A stretch of 64,000 bases of DNA, from positions 186,001-250,000 of the forward strand of contig NZ_SSNH01000005.1 of assembly GCF_005877005.1 (NCBI RefSeq). Reading direction: 5' to 3'. Shown piece after piece: positions 1 to 9,656 of this stretch. The notes under the pieces were generated by a model. The model had not been told where the DNA came from and did no database searches. It saw only the letters and a program-made list of their open reading frames with translations. The translations under genes and the position numbers were made by a program. Positions within the stretch are counted from its first letter, which is position 1; each line of letters opens with the position of its first letter. This stretch comes from Sinomonas susongensis (GTDB lineage: Bacteria; Actinomycetota; Actinomycetes; Actinomycetales; Micrococcaceae).

Positions 1-495
1 GTCCACCGCGGCATGAAGGGCCCCTCGATCACGCTCTCGCGGTCCCACCCGGGGCTCGTGAAGAAGCTCTTCGAGCTCGAAGTGCCCGAGATCGCGGACC
101 GGAGCGTCGAAATCGTCGCGATCGCCCGCGAGGCCGGCCACCGCACCAAGATCGCTGTCCGCGCCAACGTGCCCGGCATCAACGCGAAGGGCGCGTGCAT
201 CGGCGAGATGGGCTCGCGGGTGCGCGCTGTCATGACGGAGCTGAACGACGAGAAGATCGACATCGTGGACTACAGCGACGAAGCCGCGACGTTCATCGCG
301 AATGCGCTCTCCCCGGCGAAGGTCAAATCCGTGAGCATCGTCGACGAGGGAAGCCGCTCCGCGCGCGTGACGGTTCCGGACTACCAGCTCTCCCTCGCGA
401 TCGGCAAGGAAGGGCAGAACGCCCGCCTCGCGGCGAAGCTGACGGGGTGGCGAATCGACATCACCTCCGACGCCGCGGCCAAGGCTGTAGAATAG
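1..495 (+). CDS. nusA: Transcription termination/antitermination factor NusA, C-terminal part (5' truncated by window)
   Basis: The reading frame is open from the first base, so the gene starts upstream; about 164 C-terminal residues are visible. They cover the tandem KH RNA-binding region: residues such as [21 protein letters not shown] and later [18 protein letters not shown] carry the GxxG-type loops (GEMG, GKEG) of the two KH domains. NusA binds RNA polymerase and nascent RNA and modulates pausing, termination and rRNA antitermination. It heads the widely conserved nusA-ylxR-infB-rbfA-truB cluster seen here. It ends just after KH2, so it lacks the acidic repeats of the E. coli protein, as is usual in actinobacteria. 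Confidence 0.96.
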   Translation, partial: VHRGMKGPSITLSRSHPGLVKKLFELEVPEIADRSVEIVAIAREAGHRTKIAVRANVPGINAKGACIGEMGSRVRAVMTELNDEKIDIVDYSDEAATFIANALSPAKVKSVSIVDEGSRSARVTVPDYQLSLAIGKEGQNARLAAKLTGWRIDITSDAAAKAVE

Positions 496-550
496 TCAGG
501 TCCGGGTAACGCGCCCGGCAGCAAGCCAAACAAGCCAGGGGCAGTGGAAC

Positions 551-868
551 GTGCAGAGTAAGGCGCAACCACTGCGGACCTGCATCGGCTGCCGCCAGAG
601 TGCGCCCCGGTCTGTATTGCTCCGGTTGGTGCGGGACCCCGAGGACCCACAGCGCGTCGTCGCCGATCCGCGCCGCCGAATGCCCGGTCGTGGTGCTTGG
701 CTGCATCCCGACCGTGCATGCCTGACGCAAGCCGTCAAACGTCGAGCGTTCTCCCGTGCCTTCCGGGGTGCCGTGGAGCACGCGGCGGTCGACGACTTCT
801 TCGGCACCGCCGTGCTGGCCCCCGCCGGCACGGTCACCGTCCAAGCTGAAAGCGGGTCAGAAATCTGA
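551..868 (+). CDS. ylxR: YlxR family (DUF448) RNA-binding protein
   Basis: This 105-residue basic protein carries the YlxR signature near the N-terminus ([20 protein letters not shown]) followed by [13 protein letters not shown]. The family has an RNA-binding fold and sits between nusA and infB in many bacteria; roles as a nucleoid or RNase P-associated regulator have been proposed elsewhere. I chose the GTG at 551, which gives the normal family start just before the conserved C-x-G-C-R. It begins 55 bp after nusA and is likely cotranscribed with it. The C-terminal 30 residues are weakly conserved in composition and probably not functional core. Confidence 0.9.
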   Translation: MQSKAQPLRTCIGCRQSAPRSVLLRLVRDPEDPQRVVADPRRRMPGRGAWLHPDRACLTQAVKRRAFSRAFRGAVEHAAVDDFFGTAVLAPAGTVTVQAESGSEI

Positions 869-970
869 TGGAAACCCGATGAGTCCCCGTCCCATGAGCG
901 CGTAGCGATGAACCAGTTGTTCCGCGCCGCCGACGGCCTCGCACACGACGAGGCCTGCAGCAAGCAGTAG
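868..970 (+). other. Chain of three mini-ORFs between ylxR and infB
   Basis: The ylxR stop overlaps an ATG (TGATG). That starts a 4-codon ORF (868-882), whose ATGA overlap opens an 8-codon ORF (879-905), followed 2 nt later by a 20-codon ORF (908-970). infB starts 42 nt further on. The stop-start overlaps look like translational coupling, but none of the mini-ORFs has a clear Shine-Dalgarno sequence. The arrangement could also be chance in a 144-bp spacer. Confidence 0.3.
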
Positions 971-1012
971 ACGGTCCACGCCTGGCTCGGCGCGGACCGA
1001 GACAGGAGAAAT

Positions 1013-3937
1013 GTGGCCAAGGTCCGCGTACACGAGCTCGCCAAGGAGCTCGGTATCACCTCCAAGGACGCCCTTTCCAAGCTTCAGGAGCTTGGAGAAT
1101 TCGTGCGTTCTGCGTCCTCGACGATCGAGGCGCCCGTCGTGAAGAAGCTTCGCGACGCCTACCCGGCCGGCTCGCCCAAGCAGGCGAAGGCCTCCGCGCC
1201 CGCGTCGGCCCGGCCTGCTGCGCCGCGGCAGCCGGCTCCGGCTCCCCGGACAGCGCCGTCGACCCAGTCGGCCCAGACAGCACAGCCGGCGCCATCTGCG
1301 CCAGCCGCTCCTGCGCCGTCCCAGAACTCCGGTTCCCGGAACTCCGGATCCCAGAACTCGGGATCCCAGAATTCCCACAGCACCGGGATCAAGCCGGGGC
1401 CTGCCCGTCCTGCGGCGCCTTCGCCCGCTCCGGCCTCGCGACCGTCGTCGGACGCCGCGCGCCCTGCGGCGAACTCGGGCTCCGGCCCGCGCCCGGGTAC
1501 GCCCGGCCCGCGGCCGAGCGGCCCCCGTCCCGGCAACAACCCGTTCTCGTCCTCCCAGGGCATGCAGCGCCCGGGCCGCGAGGACCGCGCGCCTCGTCCC
1601 GGCAACAACCCCTTCGCGACATCCCAGGGCATGCCCCGGCCTGGTTCGCGCGATGGGGACAGGCCGGGCGGACCGCGCCCTGCCCCCCGTCCCGGTGGCA
1701 CCGCGGGCATCCCGCGGCCGCAGGCTCCGCGCCCGGGCGCTCCGCGTCCCGGTGCGCCTCGACCCGGGGGTGCCCGTCCCGGTGCACCGCGCCCGGGTGG
1801 CTCCGGCGCTCCCCGTCAGGGCGGCGGCGGCGCGGGTGGAGCACGCCCGAACCCCGGCATGATGCCTCCTCGCTCTGACCGTCCCCAGCCGGGCGCACGC
1901 CCGGCCGGAACCGGCGGACGCGGCCCGGGACGCCCGGGTGGCGCTCCTGGCGGCGCTCCTGCCGGCGGTGGCTTCGGCAAGGGCGGCCGCGGACGCGGCG
2001 GCACCCAGGGCGCGTTCGGCAAGGGTGGCGCCGGTCGTGGCAAGCAGCGCAAGTCGAAGCGCGCGAAGCGCCAAGAGCTCGAGCAGATGAGCGCTCCGTC
2101 GCTCGGCGGCGTTTCGGTGCCCCGTGGCGACGGCGACACGATCGTCCGCCTGCGCCGTGGCTCCTCCATCACGGACTTCGCTGAGAAGATCGATGCGAAC
2201 CCGGCGTCGCTCGTCACGGTGCTCTTCCACCTCGGCGAGATGGCGACGGCGACCCAGTCGCTCGACGAGGAGACGTTCAGTGTCCTCGGCGAGGAGCTCG
2301 GCTACAAGATCCAGATCGTCTCGCCCGAGGACGAGGAGCGCGAGCTGCTCGAGTCGTTCGACATCGACCTCGATGCCGAGCTCGAGGCGGAGACCGACGA
2401 CGAGCTCGAGACCCGCCCGGCCGTCGTGACCGTCATGGGCCACGTCGACCACGGTAAGACCCGCCTTCTCGACGCCATCCGGCACACGAACGTGGTCGAG
2501 GGCGAGCACGGTGGCATCACGCAGCACATCGGTGCCTACCAGATCTCGTTCGAGCACGACGGCCAGCCGCGTCAGCTCACCTTCATCGACACCCCGGGCC
2601 ACGAGGCGTTCACCGCCATGCGTGCCCGTGGCGCCCAGGTCACGGACATCGCGGTGCTCGTGGTGGCCGCGGACGACGGCGTCATGCCGCAGACGGTCGA
2701 GGCGCTCAACCACGCCCAGGCCGCCGGTGTGCCGATCGTGGTCGCGGTCAACAAGATCGACAAGGAGGGCGCCAACCCGGACAAGGTCCGCGGCCAGCTC
2801 ACCGAGTACGGTCTCGTGCCCGAGGAGTACGGCGGCGACACGATGTTCGTGGACGTCTCCGCGCGCCAGGGCCTGCACATCGACGACCTCATCTCGGCGG
2901 TCCTCCTGACGGCGGACGCTGCGCTCGACCTCCGCGCGAACCCGAACAAGGACGCGCGCGGTGTTGCGATCGAGGCCAACCTCGACCGCGGCCGCGGTGC
3001 CGTCGCGACGGTGCTCGTTCAGTCCGGTACGCTCCACGTCGGCGACAACATGGTCGCCGGCACGGCCCACGGCCGTGTCCGCGCCATGTTCGACGAGGAC
3101 GGCGAGCCGGTCGAGGCCGCGCTCCCGTCGCGTCCCGTCCAGGTCCTGGGCCTCTCCTCGGTGCCGCGTGCAGGCGACACGTTCCTCGTGACCGAGGACG
3201 ATCGCACCGCCCGCCAGATCGCGGAGAAGCGCGAGGCGGCAGAGCGCAACGCGCAGCTCGCCAAGCGCCGCAAGCGGATCAGCCTCGAGGACTTCGACAA
3301 GGCTGTGGCCGAGGGCAAGATCGACACCCTCAACCTCATCCTCAAGGGCGACGTGTCCGGTGCCGTCGAGGCACTCGAGGACTCGCTGCTCAAGATCGAC
3401 GTCGGCGAGGAAGTCCAGCTCCGCGTCATCCACCGTGGCGTCGGCGCGATCACGCAGAACGACGTCAACCTCGCCACGGTCGACAACGCGATCATCATCG
3501 GCTTCAACGTCCGCCCTGCGGAGCGTGTGGCCGAGCTCGCGGACCGCGAGGGTGTGGACATGCGGTTCTACTCCGTGATCTACGCAGCCATCGAGGACAT
3601 CGAGCTCGCCCTCAAGGGCATGCTCAAGCCGGAGTACGAGGAGGTTCAGCTCGGCACCGCCGAGGTGCGCGAGATCTTCCGGTCCTCGAAGTTCGGCAAC
3701 ATCGCCGGCTCGATCGTCCGCAGCGGGATCATCCGACGCAACACGAAGGCCCGCCTCCTGCGGGACGGCGTGGTCGTCGGGGACAACCTCACGATCGATT
3801 CGCTCAAGCGGTTCAAGGATGACGCAACCGAGGTCCGCGAGGGCTTCGAGTGCGGTATCGGCCTGGGGTCGTTCAACGACATCCAGCTCGAGGACATCAT
3901 CGAGACGTTCGAGATGCGCGAGAAGCCGCGCGTCTGA
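1013..3937 (+). CDS. infB: Translation initiation factor IF-2
   Basis: IF-2 is the GTPase that places formylmethionyl-tRNA on the small ribosomal subunit and promotes subunit joining. The 974 residues show an IF2 N-terminal domain (about 1-50), a long Pro/Gly/Arg/Ala-rich linker (about 55-370) with a basic [14 protein letters not shown] end, then the G domain with GHVDHGKT at about 476, DTPGHE at about 525 and NKID at about 579, and the C-terminal fMet-tRNA binding domains. The GTG start follows the purine-rich GACAGGAGAA. The linker is long and contains a small tandem repeat, typical of high-GC actinobacteria. The 858-residue ORF on the opposite strand is a shadow of this gene. Confidence 0.98.
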   Translation: MAKVRVHELAKELGITSKDALSKLQELGEFVRSASSTIEAPVVKKLRDAYPAGSPKQAKASAPASARPAAPRQPAPAPRTAPSTQSAQTAQPAPSAPAAPAPSQNSGSRNSGSQNSGSQNSHSTGIKPGPARPAAPSPAPASRPSSDAARPAANSGSGPRPGTPGPRPSGPRPGNNPFSSSQGMQRPGREDRAPRPGNNPFATSQGMPRPGSRDGDRPGGPRPAPRPGGTAGIPRPQAPRPGAPRPGAPRPGGARPGAPRPGGSGAPRQGGGGAGGARPNPGMMPPRSDRPQPGARPAGTGGRGPGRPGGAPGGAPAGGGFGKGGRGRGGTQGAFGKGGAGRGKQRKSKRAKRQELEQMSAPSLGGVSVPRGDGDTIVRLRRGSSITDFAEKIDANPASLVTVLFHLGEMATATQSLDEETFSVLGEELGYKIQIVSPEDEERELLESFDIDLDAELEAETDDELETRPAVVTVMGHVDHGKTRLLDAIRHTNVVEGEHGGITQHIGAYQISFEHDGQPRQLTFIDTPGHEAFTAMRARGAQVTDIAVLVVAADDGVMPQTVEALNHAQAAGVPIVVAVNKIDKEGANPDKVRGQLTEYGLVPEEYGGDTMFVDVSARQGLHIDDLISAVLLTADAALDLRANPNKDARGVAIEANLDRGRGAVATVLVQSGTLHVGDNMVAGTAHGRVRAMFDEDGEPVEAALPSRPVQVLGLSSVPRAGDTFLVTEDDRTARQIAEKREAAERNAQLAKRRKRISLEDFDKAVAEGKIDTLNLILKGDVSGAVEALEDSLLKIDVGEEVQLRVIHRGVGAITQNDVNLATVDNAIIIGFNVRPAERVAELADREGVDMRFYSVIYAAIEDIELALKGMLKPEYEEVQLGTAEVREIFRSSKFGNIAGSIVRSGIIRRNTKARLLRDGVVVGDNLTIDSLKRFKDDATEVREGFECGIGLGSFNDIQLEDIIETFEMREKPRV
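1322..1381 (+). repeat. 15-bp in-frame tandem repeat in infB linker
   Basis: Four imperfect 15-bp units of the form CAGAACTCGGGATCC encode repeated (Q/R)NSGS in the disordered IF-2 linker. The repeat keeps the frame, so copy number could vary without breaking the protein. Confidence 0.7.
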
Positions 3938-3950
3938 CAGCGTCCGCCAA

Positions 3951-3980
3951 GAAGGGGCCCCGCGGGTGCGGGGCCCCTTC
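3951..3980 (+). terminator. Hairpin terminator between infB and rbfA
   Basis: A perfect 13-bp inverted repeat, GAAGGGGCCCCGC then GCGGGGCCCCTTC with a 4-nt loop, begins 14 nt after the infB stop. There is no U-tract, as is common for actinobacterial terminators. It may attenuate rather than stop read-through into rbfA, which starts 23 nt later. Confidence 0.75.
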
Positions 3981-4002
3981 CCAGTTCATCTAAGGAGTTC
4001 CC

Positions 4003-4485
4003 ATGGCCGATCCGGCCCGCGCTGCGCGCCTCGCGCAGCGGATCAAGGTGGTCGTGGCCGAAGCGCTGCGCAAGGCCGTCAAGGACGAGCGCGCCGAGGC
4101 GATCACCATCACCGATGCCCGCGTCACGAACGATCTCCAGCACGCGACCGTGTACTACACCGTCCTCGGCGACGCTGCGGCCCAGGAGGGCGCGCGGGAG
4201 GTGCTCGACGCCAAGAAGGGCATCCTGCGCCGCGAGCTCGGGCGCAACCTGACCATCCGCCTCACGCCTACCCTCGAGTTCGTCGCCGACGAGGTGCCCG
4301 TGAACGCTTCGCACGTCGAGGACCTCCTGCGGCAGGCGCGTGCCCGCGACGAGGAGGTGGCCCGGCTTGCCGAGAGGGCCCGCCCGGCCGGCGACCCGGA
4401 TCCCTACCGCAAGCCGGAGAACCGCGACGAGGACGACGTCGAGCACGAGTCCGAGTTCGACGACGTGGACGTCGACGCGGAATAG
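4003..4485 (+). CDS. rbfA: Ribosome-binding factor A
   Basis: RbfA is a single KH-like domain protein that binds the immature 30S subunit and assists 16S rRNA 5'-end maturation. The N-terminal ARAARLAQRIKVVVAEALRKAVKDER and the ITDARVTNDLQHATVYYTV block match the family, and LRRELGRNLTIRLTPTLEFVAD is the conserved C-terminal helix region. At 160 residues it is slightly longer than usual because of an acidic, low-complexity tail. The ATG has a strong AAGGAG at 3992-3997. Position between infB and truB is canonical. Confidence 0.96.
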   Translation: MADPARAARLAQRIKVVVAEALRKAVKDERAEAITITDARVTNDLQHATVYYTVLGDAAAQEGAREVLDAKKGILRRELGRNLTIRLTPTLEFVADEVPVNASHVEDLLRQARARDEEVARLAERARPAGDPDPYRKPENRDEDDVEHESEFDDVDVDAE

Positions 4486-4562
4486 TGCGGTTCCCGGGGC
4501 AGGACCGTGTGGCCCTGCGCCCTGGCGCAGTTGCATGCTCCGCGCTCCATATACTGGGAGGC

Positions 4563-5501
4563 GTGCTTTCTGGACTCGTGATCGTCGACAAACCGCAGGG
4601 ATGGACGAGCCACGACGTCGTCGGCCGTGTGCGCCGGCTCGCCGGCACCCGGAAGGTCGGGCACGCCGGGACGCTTGACCCGATGGCGACGGGCGTCCTG
4701 GTGGTCGGCATCAACCGCGCGACCCGGCTCCTCTCGTACATCGTGGGGACCTCGAAGACCTACACCGCTACGATCCGGCTCGGACAGGCCACCGTGACCG
4801 ACGACGCCGAGGGGGAGGTCGTGTCCGAGACGATCGCCGCCGCGGTCACGGAGGAGCAGATCCGCGCGGCCGCGGCCCGCCTCACAGGAGAGATCCTGCA
4901 GGTCCCGAGCAGTGTGAGCGCCATCAAGGTCGCCGGCCAGCGCTCATATGCCCGCGTGCGTGCGGGCGAGAGCGTCGAGCTCGAGGCCCGGCCCATCACC
5001 GTCCACTCGTTCGAGATCCACGGCGTCCGCCGGGAGCGTGGGGGCCGCGTGCTCGACGTCGACGCGACCGTCCGCTGCTCCTCGGGAACCTACATCCGTG
5101 CCCTCGCGCGGGACCTGGGCGTGGATCTTGAAGTAGGCGGACACCTCACCGCGCTCAGGCGGACCCAAGTCGGTCCCTACGGCATCGACGAGGCACGCAC
5201 GCTCGAGGAACTCGCCGAGGACTTCTCGGTGCTGCCCCTCGCGGAGGCCGCACGGGCGCTCCTGCCGGTCCGCGAGCTGAGTGCTGACGAAGCCGTCGAG
5301 CTCTCGTTCGGGCGCAAGGTCGCGCCGAGCGGACGGGACGAAGTAACTGCGGCGTTCGCGCCCGACGGCAGCCTCGTCGCGCTCCTCAAGGACGCAGGGC
5401 CAGCCGCACGCCCGGAACTCGTCTTTGCCCCACACGGGGGAGACGGACACGGGGGAGACGCACACGGGGGAGACGCACACGGGGGAGAGCAGTCCGAGTG
5501 A
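4563..5501 (+). CDS. truB: tRNA pseudouridine(55) synthase TruB
   Basis: TruB makes the universally conserved pseudouridine 55 in the tRNA T-loop. The N-terminal LVIVDKPQGWTSHDVV and GHAGTLDPMATGVLVVG are diagnostic, with the catalytic Asp at about residue 39. The open frame extends far upstream, but the family start is the GTG at 4563, which sits 7 nt after a TATACT -10 hexamer (4550-4555) and so may be on a leaderless mRNA. The 312-residue protein ends in a His/Gly/Asp repeat tail outside the family core. Its stop overlaps the GTG of the next gene (GTGA). Confidence 0.95.
   Translation: MLSGLVIVDKPQGWTSHDVVGRVRRLAGTRKVGHAGTLDPMATGVLVVGINRATRLLSYIVGTSKTYTATIRLGQATVTDDAEGEVVSETIAAAVTEEQIRAAAARLTGEILQVPSSVSAIKVAGQRSYARVRAGESVELEARPITVHSFEIHGVRRERGGRVLDVDATVRCSSGTYIRALARDLGVDLEVGGHLTALRRTQVGPYGIDEARTLEELAEDFSVLPLAEAARALLPVRELSADEAVELSFGRKVAPSGRDEVTAAFAPDGSLVALLKDAGPAARPELVFAPHGGDGHGGDAHGGDAHGGEQSE
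5433..5492 (+). repeat. 15-bp in-frame tandem repeat at the truB 3' end
   Basis: Four 15-bp copies of CACGGGGGAGACG(G/C)A encode HGGDG/HGGDA repeats in the last residues of TruB. The last copy degenerates just before the stop codon. Confidence 0.85.
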
Positions 5502-5863
5502 CCGACCCCTTCTTCTGGATCGGGACTGCAGTCTGCGCCGTCTCGGCCGCCCTGTGCATCATCGCGACCGCGACCAAGCGGTACCCGGGGGACGCGGCAA
5601 TCCTGTCCGTGGCCGCCGTCGAGCTGTTCCTCGTCGTCTTCGGCGTCGCCGCGGGGGTCCGCCAGGCAGCTGGAGAGTCGGTCCGTGGGGCGCCTTGGGA
5701 GTTCTGGGGATACCTCATCACGGCGTTCATCCTTCCGATCGCCGGATTCTGGTGGGCCGTCCTCGACAAGACCCGCTGGAGCAACCTCGTCCTGGCCGCT
5801 GTGCCGATCACCGTATTCGTCATGCTGTTCCGCATGGAGCAGATCTGGAATGGAGCGTTCTGA
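5498..5863 (+). CDS. Small integral membrane protein, unknown function
   Basis: I do not recognise a named family. The 121-residue product has about four hydrophobic segments (roughly residues 6-24, 34-52, 67-86 and 94-112), short loops and few charges, so it is almost certainly an inner-membrane protein with both ends on the same side. The GTG start overlaps the truB stop by 4 nt, which implies translational coupling to truB. The next gene also encodes a small membrane protein and follows after 3 nt, so the two may work together. Confidence 0.75.
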   Translation: MTDPFFWIGTAVCAVSAALCIIATATKRYPGDAAILSVAAVELFLVVFGVAAGVRQAAGESVRGAPWEFWGYLITAFILPIAGFWWAVLDKTRWSNLVLAAVPITVFVMLFRMEQIWNGAF

Positions 5864-5866
5864 GAC

Positions 5867-6313
5867 GTGTCTGAGACCACTGAGCACTCGCCAAGCGCAC
5901 GGAGCCGGGGCCTTGGCCGCCTCATCGTCGCGGTCTACGGGATCTTCGCCCTGTCCGCGACGGCGCGTGCCGGCTTCCAGATCGCGACCAAGTTCGGGGA
6001 GGCGCCGCTCGCCTACCTTCTGAGCGCCTTTGCCGCGGCGGTCTACATCGTCGCGACGGTGGCGATGGCCAAGAAGGGGGTGACGAGCTGGTACGTCACG
6101 TGCGGTGCCGTGCTCGTCGAGCTCCTGGGGGTCCTCGTCGTCGGGACGGTGAGCGTCCTTGCGCCCCAGGACTTCCAGCAGGACACCGTGTGGAGCGTGT
6201 ACGGCCGCGGCTACGGCTTCGTCCCGCTCATCCTGCCGTTCGTCGGGCTCAGCTGGCTGTGGACCAACCGGCCCCGGCAGGGGAGTGCGAGGGGCTCCGT
6301 CGGGAGCCGCTAG
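5867..6313 (+). CDS. Small integral membrane protein, unknown function
   Basis: The 148-residue product has a short polar N-terminus and about four membrane segments (around residues 17-35, 47-67, 75-97 and 116-135). The C-terminus is Arg/Ser-rich and presumably cytoplasmic. The sequence around VYGIFALSATARAGFQIATKFGEAPLAY resembles actinobacterial conserved hypothetical membrane proteins found between truB and ribF, but I cannot assign a function. GTG start, 3 nt after the preceding gene. A run of imperfect GGCAGCA repeats (about 6315-6345) follows it. Confidence 0.75.
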   Translation: MSETTEHSPSARSRGLGRLIVAVYGIFALSATARAGFQIATKFGEAPLAYLLSAFAAAVYIVATVAMAKKGVTSWYVTCGAVLVELLGVLVVGTVSVLAPQDFQQDTVWSVYGRGYGFVPLILPFVGLSWLWTNRPRQGSARGSVGSR

Positions 6314-6402
6314 GCAGCAGGCAGCACGCCACCAGGCAGCAGGGAGCAACGCGCAGCCGGTAGTGTAAGGCTCGCGAGACATTGGGCGACGAGGCGAGGA
6401 TG

Positions 6403-7395
6403 ATGGTGCAGATCTGGCGCGGGCTGGACGAGGTCCCTGACGATTTCGGCCGGGCGGCGGTCACCATCGGCAACTTCGACGGCGTCCACCGGGGGCATCA
6501 GCAGGTCCTTGCCACGCTCATGCGGACCGCCCGTGACACGGACAGCAGGCCCGTCGCCGTGACATTCGACCCCCATCCGGCCCAGGTGCACCGCCCTGAC
6601 ACTGCCCCGGACCTCATCATGGGGATCGACGACAGGATTGCAGCTCTTGCCGGCTACGGGCTCGAGGCCGTTCTCGTGCTCCACTACACGCTTGAATTCG
6701 CGGCACAGACGCCGGAGGAGTTCGTCCGCAATGTCCTCGTCGACGGGCTCCGCGCGAGCGCGGTCGTCGTCGGCCACGACGTGCGGTTCGGACGGGGCAA
6801 CGCCGGCGACCTGTCCACGATGCAGCACCTCGGGCGGCAGTACGGCTTCGAGGTCGTAGTGGTCGAGGAGTTCCGCGAGAAGGATCCGGAGCCGCTCGCG
6901 GAGGACGAGGGGACAGAACGGCGCTGCTCGTCGACCTGGGTCCGGGAGGCCCTCGACCGCGGCGACGTCCACACCGCCTCCGGGATTCTCGGCCGACCGC
7001 ACACGATGCACGGCACTGTGGTCCACGGCGCCGCACGCGGCCGTGCCCTCGGATTCCCGACGGCGAACCTCTCCCATGACTCGATCGGGCACATCCCCGC
7101 GGACGGTATCTACGCCGGGTGGCTCGTCGACGAGGCGGGAACCCCGTGGCCGGCCGCCATCTCGGTAGGATCGAACCCGACGTTCGTGGGCGTCACGCGG
7201 CAGGTCGAGGCACACGTCATCGACCGCCCGGACGAGGCGCCCGAGGACTTCGATCTGTACGGGCAGCGGGTAGCCATCGAATTCGTCGAGCGGCTACGGG
7301 GAATGGTCGCCTACCGCGGCCCCGAGGCGCTCGTGGAGCAGATGAAGGTCGACGTCGATCAGGCGCGCCGGATTCTCGCTACCCTTGCTGGGTGA
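6403..7395 (+). CDS. ribF: Bifunctional riboflavin kinase / FAD synthetase
   Basis: RibF phosphorylates riboflavin to FMN and adenylylates FMN to FAD. The FAD synthetase nucleotidyltransferase motif [13 protein letters not shown] is near residue 25, the ISSTxxR-like equivalent is seen as [10 protein letters not shown], and the C-terminal flavokinase domain carries [11 protein letters not shown] and the G-x-NPTF sequence. I chose the ATG at 6403 because the family begins with a (M)[11 protein letters not shown]-like sequence; a TTG at 6382 and an ATG at 6400 are alternatives. GAGGCGAGG at 6391-6399 could serve as the ribosome site. The stop overlaps the GTG of kynA. Confidence 0.95.
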   Translation: MVQIWRGLDEVPDDFGRAAVTIGNFDGVHRGHQQVLATLMRTARDTDSRPVAVTFDPHPAQVHRPDTAPDLIMGIDDRIAALAGYGLEAVLVLHYTLEFAAQTPEEFVRNVLVDGLRASAVVVGHDVRFGRGNAGDLSTMQHLGRQYGFEVVVVEEFREKDPEPLAEDEGTERRCSSTWVREALDRGDVHTASGILGRPHTMHGTVVHGAARGRALGFPTANLSHDSIGHIPADGIYAGWLVDEAGTPWPAAISVGSNPTFVGVTRQVEAHVIDRPDEAPEDFDLYGQRVAIEFVERLRGMVAYRGPEALVEQMKVDVDQARRILATLAG

Positions 7396-8252
7396 CAGAT
7401 CCAGTCCCTGCCAATACCCGGGCACTCGAAGACGGCATTGTCCGTGACCTCTCAGGCCGCATGACCTACGGCGGCTACCTCGAGCTCGATCGGCTCCTGA
7501 ACGCCCAGCACCCTGTGAGCGTCCCCGAGCACCACGACGAGCTCCTCTTCATCATCCAGCACCAGACCACAGAGCTGTGGCTCAAACTCGTTCTCCACGA
7601 GCTGCGGAGCGCCTGCGAGTGGCTCCGCGGGGACAACCTCGGCGCCGCACTCAAGGCGATTGCCCGCGTCAAGCACATCCAGAAGACCCTCACCGAGCAG
7701 TGGAGCGTGCTCGCGACGCTCACGCCCCACGAGTACGCGCAGTTCCGGGGCTTCCTGGGCCATGCCTCCGGGTTCCAGTCCGGCCAGTACCGGTGCGTCG
7801 AATTCATCCTCGGCAACAAGAACGCCGGCATGCTCCCGGTCTTCGACGGCGAACCCGAGATGCGTGCCCAGCTCGAGGAACTCCTCGACGCGCCGAGCCT
7901 CTACGACGAGTTCCTCGCCTACCTCTCCCGCCACGGCTACGCGGTGCCGGCAGAGGTCCTCGAGCGGGACGTGCGGGTCGCGCACACGTTCTGCGCCGAG
8001 CTCGTGCCGCTGTTCAGGGAGATCTACGAGGACGCCGAGAAGCACTGGTCCGCGTACGAGACCTGCGAGGAGCTCGTGGACCTCGAGGACAACTTCCAGC
8101 TCTGGCGCTTCCGCCACCTGCGGACCGTCCAGCGCACGATCGGTCTGAAGACGGGCACGGGCGGCTCGAGCGGGGTCAGCTTCCTGCACCGGGCCCTGGA
8201 CCTGACATTCTTCCCGGAGCTCTTCGCCGTGCGGACGGAGATCGGCCGGTGA
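7392..8252 (+). CDS. kynA: Tryptophan 2,3-dioxygenase
   Basis: This haem enzyme opens the indole ring of L-tryptophan to give N-formylkynurenine. The 286 residues include the substrate and haem pocket motif [33 protein letters not shown], and [27 protein letters not shown] near the C-terminus, where the haem-proximal region lies. The GTG at 7392 overlaps the ribF stop (GTGA), so the gene appears translationally coupled to ribF. It is followed with the same overlap by kynU. No formamidase (kynB) is present in the window, so that step must be encoded elsewhere. Confidence 0.95.
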   Translation: MTDPVPANTRALEDGIVRDLSGRMTYGGYLELDRLLNAQHPVSVPEHHDELLFIIQHQTTELWLKLVLHELRSACEWLRGDNLGAALKAIARVKHIQKTLTEQWSVLATLTPHEYAQFRGFLGHASGFQSGQYRCVEFILGNKNAGMLPVFDGEPEMRAQLEELLDAPSLYDEFLAYLSRHGYAVPAEVLERDVRVAHTFCAELVPLFREIYEDAEKHWSAYETCEELVDLEDNFQLWRFRHLRTVQRTIGLKTGTGGSSGVSFLHRALDLTFFPELFAVRTEIGR

Positions 8253-9515
8253 GCAGGACGGCCCGCAACGACGCACGAGATGAGGCCGCGCTCGTCACCC
8301 GGGCCTCGGAACTCGACGCCGCGGATCCCCTCGCGCGCTTCGGCGGCCAGTTCGTCGGCTCCGAGGGGCTCGTGGCCTATCTCGACGGAAACTCCCTCGG
8401 CCGCCCGCTCCGGAGCACCGCGGAGGAGGTCCGCCGCTTCATCGACGAGGAATGGGGCGGCCGCCTCATCCGCGGCTGGGACGAGCAATGGCTCGCCGAG
8501 CCTTTCGTGCTCGGGGACAGGCTCGGGAGCGCCTGCCTCGGCGCCGCTCCAGGGCAGACGGTCATCGCGGACTCGACGACGGTCAATCTGTACAAGCTCA
8601 TCCGTGCCGCGGTGGAGCTCGCACGCGCCCCTGAGAGCGGGGCGGACCGAGATCGTCGTGGACACCGACAACTTCCCCACGGACCGCTACCTCGTCGAGG
8701 GCATCGCGGCCGAGCGCGGGCTCGCACTCCGCTGGATCGAGGCGGACCCGTCCTCCGGGGTGACAACGGCGCAGGCCGCCGGGGCCATCTCGGAGCGGAC
8801 CGCCGTCGTCGTCCTCAGCCATGTCGCCTATCGTTCCGGCTATCTCGCGGACGGCGCGGCGATCACCGAGCTCGCGCACCGCTCGGGCGCCCTCATCGTG
8901 TGGGACCTGTGCCACTCCGCGGGTTCGGTCCCGGTCGCCCTCGACGAGTGGGGCGCGGACTTCGCAGCGGGCTGCACCTACAAGTACCTCAATGGCGGCC
9001 CTGGCTCGCCTGCCTTCGCGTATGTGGCCGAGCGGCACCACGAGTCCTTCCACCAGCCCGTGCAGGGGTGGCTCGGGCGGCGCGAGGCGTTCGAGATGGC
9101 CCTCGGCTACGAGCCGGCGGACGGCGTCCGGCGGTTCGTGAGCGGGACGCCGCCGATATTCGGGATGCTCCCGCTCCGGGGCATGCTGGCCCTCGTCGAA
9201 GAGGCCGGCATCCAGGCGATCCGGGAGAAGTCGGTCAAGCTCACCGAATTCGCGGTCGCCGCGCACCGGGAGCTCCTCGAGCCCCTCGGGGTCGTCCTTG
9301 CCTCACCAGCCGAGGCAGAGCGCCGGGGCGGCCACGTCACGCTCGAGCACCCGGCGTTCCGGGAGCTCACCCAGCGCCTGTGGGCCGGTGGGGTCATCCC
9401 GGACTTCCGGGCGCCGCAGGGGCTGCGGATGGGCCTGTCGCCGCTCAGCACGAGCTTCGGAGAGGTGCTCCGCGGCGTCGAGGCAGTGCGGGAAGAGCTC
9501 GTACGCGTCGTTTGA
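8249..9515 (+). pseudogene. kynU: Kynureninase, interrupted by an apparent +1 frameshift
   Basis: Kynureninase is a PLP enzyme that cleaves kynurenine to anthranilate and alanine. The N-terminal third (DAADPLARF, YLDGNSLGRP, EWGGRLIRGWDEQW) reads in the frame starting at GTG 8249; the rest (TEIVVDTDNFPTDRYL, WDLCHSAGSVPV, CTYKYLNGGPGSP with the PLP lysine, FRAPQGLRMGLSPL) reads one frame later. The switch falls at a GGGG run, 8639-8642; with GGG the frames join seamlessly as E-S-G-R-T-E and give about 421 residues, the normal length. This is either a sequencing error or a recent inactivating mutation. The start overlaps the kynA stop (GTGA). Confidence 0.88.
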
Positions 9516-9656
9516 TAGAATTTCCTGTGGTCCTCGCTGCAGTCCGTGGCGGCCTGGGCCGCGCTGGCCCCGTTCTCAGAGGTTTTCAGAGCACGGGCCG
9601 GTGTTCCCCGGGGACGAGCGTCCAGCGGGCCGCACGGCACGAAACGAGGAGTTCCA
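9516..9656 (+). promoter_or_regulatory. Putative rpsO promoter and 5' leader
   Basis: A TAGAAT -10-like hexamer at 9516-9521 immediately follows kynU and leaves a leader of roughly 130 nt before rpsO. The leader contains a tight inverted repeat GCGGCC/GGCCGC. Structured rpsO leaders bound by S15 are known in several phyla; whether this one works that way is inference. Confidence 0.35.

Noticed and set aside
857-3433. 858-codon open frame on the minus strand opposite infB
   Set aside because: It mirrors IF-2 codon positions, has low-complexity Arg/Leu/Asp content and no recognisable domain. Long antisense frames are expected opposite high-GC genes.
3951-3980. Could the infB-rbfA hairpin be a riboswitch or protein site?
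   Set aside because: It is a simple perfect stem with a 4-nt loop right after a stop codon, best explained as a terminator.
7171-7188. TCGAAC...GTTCG resembling a LexA box inside ribF
   Set aside because: The halves are separated by 5 rather than 4 nt and it lies within conserved coding sequence, far from any start.
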